Assembly: GCF_029269825.1 (NCBI RefSeq)
Contig: NZ_JARJHU010000001.1
Span: 533,776-597,775 of the forward strand
Reading direction: 5' to 3'
Length of the DNA: 64,000 nucleotides
DNA from: Pedobacter sp. JY14-1
GTDB taxonomy: Bacteria > Bacteroidota > Bacteroidia > Sphingobacteriales > Sphingobacteriaceae
Shown here piece after piece: positions 1 through 7,305 of the stretch; position 1 is the first letter of the stretch, and each line of letters opens with the position of its first letter. The position numbers and the translations under genes are program-made. The notes below the pieces were generated by a model. The model did not search any database. It worked only from the letters and a program-made list of their open reading frames with translations, and was not told the DNA's origin.

Positions 1-1172
1 TGATTCATCTGTACATTTACATCCAGATGGTAGTCTCCGTTCCAGGCCGTATTGATCTCCTGTGCCCATAGTCCCTGTAAATTTGGCGGCAGCAAACCGA
101 CCCGCGTACTGCTGATGCTCAGGTATCTTCCATACTGAAAAAACAATGCCGCAAACGAGGGATCATTATTAAAGTTATTGTAATAATCATTCAGCCTGAC
201 ATCAGTCGCAAGCCCCGCTGAAGGACCTTCTCCGAGATCAATAGATACTCTGTCAAAGAATTTACCAAAATTGGCAACATGTCTTTCTTTTTGAAGTCCA
301 TAGGGCTTTTTCATAGCCGCTGTCAAAAACTGACTTGTTTTTTCCTGAAATGCAAAACCTTTAAAATCTGTTCCGGCTGAAATGTAAATCACGACTTCCG
401 TAGCATCTTTAATTACCAGCTTATTATTATCCGGATAAACAGTGCCATCTTTTAATTTGGTCCGCACCCTGGCCAGATACCGCATTCCCATACCATCAGT
501 ACCATTATTAAGCTGCCCGGACATCTGCAGTTCATCACCTTCGGTCTTAACGCTGTACCGTTCGGGCCTGTTCATGGATATCTGGCAATTAAGTGCCCCA
601 GGGCGATCAGCGGTCAGTCTGATAACATTGACGTCGTCATCAAAACTGCAGAAATACTCCCTCTTATAATTCACGCCATCCAGTGTAAATGTACAGCTGG
701 CAGTCGCCTGGTTTAATAACAGTTCACGACGGTATTGTCCGGCCTTGGGTTGTCCCGTCTGGTGTCCGCTATAGGCAAAGTCTATCTCCAATGCACCCAT
801 GGTTTGATATTTGCCCCATCTTTCACCTGCAGAGCCCTCTCCTTTACAGACAAAATTGCGGTTTACCAAAGCCTGAGCTTCGTCATTCTTTCCTTCGAGG
901 ATCAGTTTCCTGATAGCGGGAAGACTTTTATATGCCTCATAGTTATTGGCGTCCTGCGGGCCGCCAGACCACAGTGTAATGTCGTTGAGGACAATCCTCT
1001 CCTTTAGTATACCTCCGTCGGGAGTCATTCCCAGCCGGCCATTTCCCAGCGGTAATGCGGCCTCCCAGATTTCCGCCGGCTTATCGTACCATAATTTTAA
1101 CGGCTTTTGCCGGGCAATTACCTTTGTAAAGGTGAAATGGCAAAGACAACATATGATTAATAATCTTCTCAT
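1..1172 (-). CDS. GH95-family alpha-L-fucosidase-like enzyme, C-terminus cut by window edge
   Basis: The protein reads MRRLLIICCLCH at its start, a short Sec signal, followed by the GH95 N-terminal signature LWYDKPAEIWEAALPLGNGR and then NDITLWSGGPQDA. Near the window edge the frame still matches the family at AWNGDYH and VNVQMN. GH95 enzymes are inverting 1,2-alpha-L-fucosidases or alpha-L-galactosidases with an (alpha/alpha)6 barrel; about 390 of the usual 750-800 residues are present, so the catalytic acid lies outside. In the Asn pair region the first position is Asp (DVN), a variant worth aligning. The start is the ATG at 1172, which gives the signal peptide. It lies 55 bases after the GH59 gene on the same strand, so the two are probably co-transcribed and secreted for sugar removal from glycans or glycosides. 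Confidence 0.85.
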   Translation of the reverse strand, partial: MRRLLIICCLCHFTFTKVIARQKPLKLWYDKPAEIWEAALPLGNGRLGMTPDGGILKERIVLNDITLWSGGPQDANNYEAYKSLPAIRKLILEGKNDEAQALVNRNFVCKGEGSAGERWGKYQTMGALEIDFAYSGHQTGQPKAGQYRRELLLNQATASCTFTLDGVNYKREYFCSFDDDVNVIRLTADRPGALNCQISMNRPERYSVKTEGDELQMSGQLNNGTDGMGMRYLARVRTKLKDGTVYPDNNKLVIKDATEVVIYISAGTDFKGFAFQEKTSQFLTAAMKKPYGLQKERHVANFGKFFDRVSIDLGEGPSAGLATDVRLNDYYNNFNNDPSFAALFFQYGRYLSISSTRVGLLPPNLQGLWAQEINTAWNGDYHLDVNVQMN

Positions 1173-1227
1173 GATACGTGTATTTCTTTTACTTATATCC
1201 CAAACTAATCTTCGCCTTAGCAAGGAT

Positions 1228-3594
1228 TTATTCTCCGTAAACCTTGAACTCATAAATACCGGCGACAGTTTTATCGCTTGCAGGCAGGATGGTAAGACGG
1301 ACCCATCTGGCTTTTGCATTACCCTGATCGACAAAACAAGGGATCGATATCTTTCGGTTATCTGATTTGTCTGAGAAAACAGCCCACTTTAAATTGTCAG
1401 TCGAGTATTCGATTTTATATCGCATGCCCTTATCTACCAAGTCAGTAAAAGCCTCACATCTCCTTATCTTCCTTGCCGCACCAAGATCCACAGTCAAATA
1501 CTGTGGGGTACCGTCTGCTCTTGGATTCCATTTTGAGCCACTATTACCATCAAATGCATTAATCAGGCTGTTACCGGAGGGATCTGCAGGAGAGGTAGCC
1601 GGCATCCATGCCGACAATAACTGACCTGAGGCCGGGATATAATTAAGTACAAGGTTATCGAAGTTTGCAAAGTTAAAACCGGAAACGTAGCCAGCTGCAC
1701 CGACCGAATAAGTCTCATCCACTACGTTAGCAACCATTTTGTCATCTATGTATGCCTTAATATTACTTCCTTTTCCCGTCAGTTTAAGGTTATGCCATTT
1801 GCTGACATCCACGTTGCCATTGGCAAGTGTTGTATTTTTTGTCTGCAGTTTCCAGGTGCCATCTTTATAAATATTTAAACGGTAACCGAAAGGAATGTTT
1901 GCCTGTGAGGCTTTATCATAAGCCCCTCTCAAAATTATCCCCGCATATCCAACTCCGTTAAAGGCATCGTTTTCCACGAAAACATCAGAAGAAATCTCGC
2001 CTTGTTCCCATTCTGTGCCCTGCGCCACAAAAGTATAGGCACATTCGTCGGGAATCCAATGCGTAATATCATTTACAAGCAATTGTCTGAGGTATTTATT
2101 GTTTCCTTCAGATTGTGTCAACTCAAACGCACCGGAATTATCGTAAAAATATTTTGGGGAAAGGGGCGCCCGTTCCAGTGAATAATTATCAAAATCGTCA
2201 CGATAACGTAACGGAAAGGCCTTTTCCTTCGGAATGTCATGAGATCCCTTTTTCTGACCGGTAGTGGTAGTGATCGTATATATACTTTCCGGATCCGCCG
2301 GTAAGGTAACGATGCCATTTACTGCAGTAATATCCATCTGTTTCTGAAACTGGTTTTTACTGTCCGACTTCCATACATGCAGTTTATCCTTAGGAAGATC
2401 AGCAATGCTGAAGGTTAATTTTTGTGCATCGCTACCTGTCACGACAACAATACTGTAATCGTTGCTGCCATCCATATTCTTATAGGTACAATAAGCTCCA
2501 TCCCCACTTAGCAGGCCGCAACCGCTGTCTAAATATTTCCATCCCGGCTTGGCAAACTGGTTAAAGTGAGCTACCGCCCAAATGGTTGGCCAAACTTCAT
2601 AGTTACCGGACCATGGCGTCGTTCCTTTCATGATCCCGACATTGGAGAAACAGGAAATATCTGGCATAGAGGCAATAGGACACCACATGTTCACCTTGAC
2701 GATTTTCCATTTGATGTAACATTTCAGGATGTTCTTTGCCAGGTATGTCGTATTTCTCCAGGATTTGCCGGGCAATGAGAAATCTTCACCAGACCACAAT
2801 GGCAAACCGGTCAGAACAGAGTTAGGATTAGGTTCTTCCCCCCTGTAGCCCCACATGTAAGAATCCGGGTAGTGATAACTGACAGCAGCGATCGTATTTC
2901 GAAACACCGAATCCTTTACCAGCAGATCGCTGATCTCCCATGCTTTCCCTGCTCCTTCCGGTGCATTAATTTTGATGTCCTTAAATCCTTTCCTGTCGAG
3001 CGTCGGCCTCAGTGTATTTACAATCCAGTCTCTGTTATAATCCCTTTCATTCCAGCATCCTGAAATATACTTCATCTTGAGGCCCCGTTGCCTTGCTCCT
3101 TCGATAAACTTAACCAGGTAGTCGGCGTTGTCCTGCGACCAGATTCCTTTAAACCATCCCGGCATGCTCCATTCCAGAGCATCCAGCTCGATCGCCGGAT
3201 TCCTGTCTGCCGCTTCACGCATCAGCCAGTATTCAAATCCCCTATTGTAATGGGGAGCGTCCATTTCTTCCCGTGTCCTGGCAAAACTTGGTTCTGAACC
3301 ACAAGTGGTATTACCATCCCCGCCGATCTCGGTTTTAAGATAGGTAAAACCTGCACCAAAGTTTGGTTTAAACAAATAGTCCAGTATGTCACTCCTGGAT
3401 TTGTTGGCATAATCAATTAACAATCTTGAAGAAGAGCCCGCACTAACGGCGCCGATTCCATCAAAAATCCGTCCGGTACCATTGCCATCGATCTTAATAA
3501 CTTCAGGTATCCTTGCCTGTTTATGATCAGCCTGTGCGAAAGCGGTCTGGACGACAAGCGACAGGCAAAGCATTTCAATTGTTTTTTTAAGCAT
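1228..3594 (-). CDS. GH59 galactocerebrosidase-like beta-galactosidase with C-terminal F5/8 domain
   Basis: 788 residues with a signal peptide ending near TAFAQ (about residue 21). Residues 35-330 follow the GH59 barrel: DGIGAVSAGSSSRLL, EIGGDGNTTCGSEPSFART, YLVKFIEGA, SGCWNERDY and LWSGEDFS. By family knowledge (mammalian GALC) the acid/base Glu is in WNE (Glu183 here) and the nucleophile is in the GED stretch (Glu270). A beta-sandwich/laminin-like region follows at about 455-640, and residues about 650-788 form a discoidin (F5/8 type C) module (NPRADGTPQYLTVDLG). The last module is unusual for GALC and suggests glycan binding. The enzyme would hydrolyse beta-galactosides outside the inner membrane; the natural substrate cannot be told from sequence. 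The GH95 gene follows 55 bases downstream. Confidence 0.88.
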   Translation of the reverse strand: MLKKTIEMLCLSLVVQTAFAQADHKQARIPEVIKIDGNGTGRIFDGIGAVSAGSSSRLLIDYANKSRSDILDYLFKPNFGAGFTYLKTEIGGDGNTTCGSEPSFARTREEMDAPHYNRGFEYWLMREAADRNPAIELDALEWSMPGWFKGIWSQDNADYLVKFIEGARQRGLKMKYISGCWNERDYNRDWIVNTLRPTLDRKGFKDIKINAPEGAGKAWEISDLLVKDSVFRNTIAAVSYHYPDSYMWGYRGEEPNPNSVLTGLPLWSGEDFSLPGKSWRNTTYLAKNILKCYIKWKIVKVNMWCPIASMPDISCFSNVGIMKGTTPWSGNYEVWPTIWAVAHFNQFAKPGWKYLDSGCGLLSGDGAYCTYKNMDGSNDYSIVVVTGSDAQKLTFSIADLPKDKLHVWKSDSKNQFQKQMDITAVNGIVTLPADPESIYTITTTTGQKKGSHDIPKEKAFPLRYRDDFDNYSLERAPLSPKYFYDNSGAFELTQSEGNNKYLRQLLVNDITHWIPDECAYTFVAQGTEWEQGEISSDVFVENDAFNGVGYAGIILRGAYDKASQANIPFGYRLNIYKDGTWKLQTKNTTLANGNVDVSKWHNLKLTGKGSNIKAYIDDKMVANVVDETYSVGAAGYVSGFNFANFDNLVLNYIPASGQLLSAWMPATSPADPSGNSLINAFDGNSGSKWNPRADGTPQYLTVDLGAARKIRRCEAFTDLVDKGMRYKIEYSTDNLKWAVFSDKSDNRKISIPCFVDQGNAKARWVRLTILPASDKTVAGIYEFKVYGE

Positions 3595-4034
3595 AGTTAG
3601 TTTTATTGTTTACCAGTATCTGGATTTTATTGTGTGTTTGAGCATATATAGTATTTTACAGACAACAGTCTGAACCCGGATATTACAGGTCATCGCTGTT
3701 CCGGCAGTTTTTAGGCAAGGCAGGTTAAAGGTGACATTGAATATTTGGTTAAAGGCTGGCGCTGCCGGCCGTATCATCAGGAGATCACCAGGTAAAACTC
3801 ATCGGTTTACAAGGATACCTGGCTGTTCCTGTATGTTTTCAAAAATAAATATCATCCAACTGTTGTTAATGGATTTTTCAATCCAAATAATGGATAATAC
3901 AACCCTATATTTCCAATGGATGTGCTGGTTTCTGACCGTTCAGATAATTAACAGGTCCTCAAAAACGAATGCATTGTTTTAATCAGTTTTTCCGCCAAAC
4001 GCCTTATAATAGGAATGTCACGAAGTCCAACACA
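3595..4034. other. Intergenic region, no gene seen
   Basis: A 440-base gap between the 5' end of the GH59 gene and the 3' end of the GNAT gene. It should contain the promoter of the GH59-GH95 pair, but I found no clear TAnnTTTG box. An 83-codon frame at 3731-3982 has no recognisable domain and I do not support it as a gene. Confidence 0.5.
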
Positions 4035-4559
4035 TTATTGCTCCCGGGATAACAACTTTTCGAAAGCCTTTCTCGCACTTCCCCTGAAGAAAACTTCACC
4101 GCAATAAATATAACGCAGTCTGTCCAGTATCTTCAGCATAGGTACATTATCGAAATTGGTATCTACCTTAATACTGTAAACTCCATTAGCAACAGCAAGT
4201 TCCTCAATCATCCCAAACAGGCGGGTTGCAATACCCTTTCCCTTTGCCGCGTCTGAAACCGCGACCCTATGAACAACAACGTAGTCGCCATCTGTAGCCC
4301 ATTGCCCCTCAATTACGTCATAAGCGGGTTCGCCATCGAAGATGATCGCGGAATAGGCAATAATATTTTCCCTGTCACAAAGCACATAACCATAGCTATT
4401 TTCAATATCGCTACGGATACTTTGTTCATTCGGATAACCGTCCTGCCACTGGCTGCTGCCATCTCTCCTCCTTTGTTCGATAGCTTGCTGAAATATCTTC
4501 CAAATTACCTGTAGTTCGCTTATTTCTGCCTTTCTCAGTCGCATCTGTTGCTGCTCCAT
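4035..4559 (-). CDS. GNAT-family N-acetyltransferase
   Basis: 174 residues. The GNAT core is visible: a beta-strand pair (YGYVLCDRENIIAYSAIIF), strand 4 with VVVHRVAVSDAAKGKGIATRLF at about residues 92-115, whose KGKGIA is the acetyl-CoA pyrophosphate-binding loop (motif A), then LAVANGVYSIKVDTNFDN and a Tyr-rich C-terminal strand (RYIYCGEVFF). Such proteins acetylate amino groups of small molecules or proteins in the cytoplasm; the acceptor is not predictable. It is divergent from the TlpA gene at 4740 and stands alone. Confidence 0.85.
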   Translation of the reverse strand: MEQQQMRLRKAEISELQVIWKIFQQAIEQRRRDGSSQWQDGYPNEQSIRSDIENSYGYVLCDRENIIAYSAIIFDGEPAYDVIEGQWATDGDYVVVHRVAVSDAAKGKGIATRLFGMIEELAVANGVYSIKVDTNFDNVPMLKILDRLRYIYCGEVFFRGSARKAFEKLLSREQ

Positions 4560-4688
4560 AATTTAATTTCGGTTGTACTTTCGGTAATATCGTGATTATT
4601 CCTTTAACCCCGGAACCTTCAAGAGTCATCCGGGTATTTTCCGGAGATGCTTTAATTGTAATCTCATTATAATAATGACGACACTGTG

Positions 4689-4720
4689 TTGGCTTTTTGC
4701 TCCAGGCTGAACGATCTTTG
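4689..4720 (+). promoter_or_regulatory. Possible Bacteroidota-type promoter of the TlpA gene
   Basis: TTG at 4689-4691, a 21-base spacer, then GATCTTTG at 4713-4720, one mismatch from the TAnnTTTG -7 consensus. Transcription would start shortly before the ATG at 4740. Pattern match only. Confidence 0.3.
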
Positions 4721-4739
4721 CAGGATAAAACCACCTGTC

Positions 4740-6014
4740 ATGTCCAAAAGAACCATTCTTTTCCTGATTTTCCTCCTGTCCGGCACCCTGCTCAACACCA
4801 CAAGTTATGGGCAGACTCTGTTAAAAACCGGCAAATGGTACGCCAAACTGAGCCGTGAGGACGGGCATGCCATTCCTTTTGAACTGGAGGTAAAGAAACA
4901 GGGAAGCAGCTATACGATAGCGGTAGTCAACGGCACGGAAAGCCTGCTGACGGAAAGCAATTTCAGCGGTGATTCCGTTACTATCCAAATGCCTGTATTT
5001 GAATCATCATTCCGCGCGAAGATCAACAGACCTGATAGCATCAGCGGCCGCTGGATCAAGGGGGGCCCGGTAAAAGACCTGGTGATGCCCTTTACTGCAG
5101 TTGCCGGAGGAGACAGGTTTCCCGGAAAAGCGGGTGCCGCTACGTCGGAGGCAGCCAGGACCGCTTTGTCTCCCGGTGAGATCGGGGGTAAATGGGACAT
5201 GGACATTATACGCGCCGATCAAACCCGCAGAAAAGCGATCGGTGAATTTATTCAGCAGGAACGCAGACTCTCCGGATCAGTGCTTACGCCCTCCGGCGAT
5301 TACCGTTACCTTGCCGGGACCTTTGCCGGAGATTCACTTTTCCTTTCTACCTTTGACGGGATCCATGCGATCCTGATCAAAGGGAGGATGATGCCTGACC
5401 ATACGGCACCTGCACTGGAAGGAATGCTGTACAGCAGCACCTCTGCACCCGAAAAATGGACAGCTGTAAAGGATGCTTCGGTTAAACTTGCCCCTGCTGT
5501 CACCACTGTCAAAGAGGGCAGCGACGGGAAACCGGCATTCAGTTATAAAGATCTGGATGGAAAGACCGTATCGCTGAGCGACGAACGCTTCAAAGATAAG
5601 GTCGTCGTTCTGCAGCTTATGGGATCCTGGTGTCCCAACTGCATGGACGAAACTGCCTTTCTGAGTGAGTACTATCGCAGGAACAAAAGCCGCGGCGTAG
5701 AAATCATCGGGCTTGCCTACGAGCTAACGACAGATGTAGAACGCTCCGCAAAGAGCCTGCAAAAATTCCGTGATAAGTTTGCTGTAGAATACCCGATGCT
5801 GATCACTGGTGTGGCTGTAGGTGACCCCCAGCGTACCGAGAAAACACTGCCCCAGCTCAGTGAGATCAAGGTCTTTCCAACTTCGGTTATCCTGGACAAG
5901 AAAGGAGTAATCCGCGAGATCAGTACCTCCTTTTACGGGCCTGCTACCGGTGAATACTATACAAAGTATAAAACACACTTTGAAAATGCAGTAAACCGGT
6001 TACTGAATGAATGA
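4740..6014 (+). CDS. TlpA-family thiol-disulfide oxidoreductase, secreted
   Basis: 424 residues from the ATG at 4740, chosen because MSKRTILFLIFLLSGTLL is a good signal peptide whereas the 18 codons before it are not. Residues 25-260 form a family-specific beta-rich N-terminal domain with no function I can assign. Residues about 265-424 are a thioredoxin-fold AhpC/TSA-TlpA domain with the redox motif GSWCPNC (CPNC) and the cis-Pro region KVFPTSVILD. It probably reduces or carries disulfides in the periplasm. It lies upstream of ald, but 108 bases separate them and they need not be linked. Confidence 0.85.
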   Translation: MSKRTILFLIFLLSGTLLNTTSYGQTLLKTGKWYAKLSREDGHAIPFELEVKKQGSSYTIAVVNGTESLLTESNFSGDSVTIQMPVFESSFRAKINRPDSISGRWIKGGPVKDLVMPFTAVAGGDRFPGKAGAATSEAARTALSPGEIGGKWDMDIIRADQTRRKAIGEFIQQERRLSGSVLTPSGDYRYLAGTFAGDSLFLSTFDGIHAILIKGRMMPDHTAPALEGMLYSSTSAPEKWTAVKDASVKLAPAVTTVKEGSDGKPAFSYKDLDGKTVSLSDERFKDKVVVLQLMGSWCPNCMDETAFLSEYYRRNKSRGVEIIGLAYELTTDVERSAKSLQKFRDKFAVEYPMLITGVAVGDPQRTEKTLPQLSEIKVFPTSVILDKKGVIREISTSFYGPATGEYYTKYKTHFENAVNRLLNE

Positions 6015-6085
6015 TAATTCAGGCTTTTATCGCATCTTTGTCACGGGAAATTTAAGATTTCTTAAAAAAACATAAAAACTGTCCC

Positions 6086-6099
6086 GCGGCGCAAGCCGC
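6086..6099 (+). other. Small GNRA-loop hairpin in the ald leader
   Basis: GCGGC-GCAA-GCCGC: a 5-bp GC stem closed by a GCAA (GNRA-type) tetraloop, 24 bases before the ald start. No T-run follows, so it is not an obvious terminator. Confidence 0.4.
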
Positions 6100-6122
6100 T
6101 TAACTAACTTAATTGATAAACC

Positions 6123-7220
6123 ATGAATATTGGTATTCCTAAAGAAATCAAAAACAACGAGAACCGCGTTGCCGCTACCCCTGCTGGCGTAGAGGCACTA
6201 GTGGCTGCCGGCCACAAGGTGAGTGTGGAAAAAAATGCAGGCACAGGCTCTGGTTTTACGGATACTGCCTATCAGCGTGCGGGCGCAGTGATCGTAGAAA
6301 CTGCTGCCGAAGCATGGGCACAGGAAATGGTAATGAAAGTAAAAGAACCGATCGAAAGTGAGTATGTTTATTTCCGTAAAGATCTGATCTTATTCACCTA
6401 CCTGCACCTGGCCGCTGAGCCCAGGCTGACCAGGGCATTGCTGGAGAAAAAAGTTGCCGGTGTAGCTTATGAAACGATCCAGCTGCCGAACGGTGCACTT
6501 CCGCTGCTGACACCAATGAGCGAGGTGGCGGGCCGCATGTCTGTACAGATCGGTGCCAGTCTGCTTGAAAAGCCGAATGGTGGCAAAGGTGTACTGCTGA
6601 GCGGCGTACCCGGAACACGCAGGGCTAAGGTAACCATCATCGGAGGCGGTGTTGCTGGTACAAATGCAGCTAAGATCGCTGTCGGGCATGGTGCACAGGT
6701 AACGATCATTGACAGTAACCTCGAGAGGCTGCGTCAGCTGGACGATATTTTCGGGAGCCAGATCTGCACTGCCGCTTCCAACGCTTACACAATTGCCCAG
6801 GCAGTCAAAGAATCTGACCTCGTGATCGGCGCGGTGCTGATCCCGGGTGCGAAATCACCGAAGCTGGTAACTGAAGCAATGATCTCACAAATGGAACCAG
6901 GTTCAGTCGTTGTAGATGTGGCCATCGACCAGGGTGGTATCTTCGAAACTGCCGATCGCGTGACCACGCACGACAATCCTACTTATAAAAAGCATGAGAT
7001 ACTGCATTATTCTGTGGGCAATATGCCTGGCGCAGTACCCAATACATCCACTATTGCTTTGACCAACGCGACACTGCCTTATGCATTGAAAATTGCAAAC
7101 CAGGGCCTTGAAGCTGCACTTGCGGGCAACGAGCCATTAAAAAAAGGGCTGAATACCTTCAACGGTGAGATTACCTGCAAAGCAGTAGCAGATACCTATG
7201 AGCCTGCAGCGGTAGCTTAG
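6123..7220 (+). CDS. ald: Alanine dehydrogenase
   Basis: 365 residues, the usual length for the family. It catalyses NAD-dependent reversible deamination of L-alanine to pyruvate and ammonia in the cytoplasm. The N-terminus [20 protein letters not shown] carries the substrate-binding Arg15; MKVKEP gives the catalytic Lys (Lys74); YLHLA gives His95. The Rossmann fingerprint [10 protein letters not shown] is near residue 176, and the C-terminal [20 protein letters not shown] block is typical of Ald and distinguishes it from the N-terminal half of transhydrogenase. It is followed by a strong terminator and has its own leader, so it is probably monocistronic. Confidence 0.96.
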   Translation: MNIGIPKEIKNNENRVAATPAGVEALVAAGHKVSVEKNAGTGSGFTDTAYQRAGAVIVETAAEAWAQEMVMKVKEPIESEYVYFRKDLILFTYLHLAAEPRLTRALLEKKVAGVAYETIQLPNGALPLLTPMSEVAGRMSVQIGASLLEKPNGGKGVLLSGVPGTRRAKVTIIGGGVAGTNAAKIAVGHGAQVTIIDSNLERLRQLDDIFGSQICTAASNAYTIAQAVKESDLVIGAVLIPGAKSPKLVTEAMISQMEPGSVVVDVAIDQGGIFETADRVTTHDNPTYKKHEILHYSVGNMPGAVPNTSTIALTNATLPYALKIANQGLEAALAGNEPLKKGLNTFNGEITCKAVADTYEPAAVA

Positions 7221-7250
7221 TCACGCTGCTTTCGTTATTCCTTGATATTA

Positions 7251-7287
7251 AAAGAAAAGCCGGATGTAACCCATCCGGCTTTTCTTT
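7251..7287. terminator. Bidirectional intrinsic terminator after ald
   Basis: A perfect 16-bp inverted repeat, AAAGAAAAGCCGGATG with CATCCGGCTTTTCTTT, around a 5-base loop, with T-rich flanks on both strands. It serves ald on the plus strand and the cupredoxin-dehydrogenase gene ending at 7306 on the minus strand. Confidence 0.9.
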
Positions 7288-7305
7288 TTCAGATTTTTTT
7301 ACAGA

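Noticed and set aside
3731..3982. 83-codon frame in the gap before the GNAT gene
   Set aside because: No domain, no promoter-like site and no neighbour logic.
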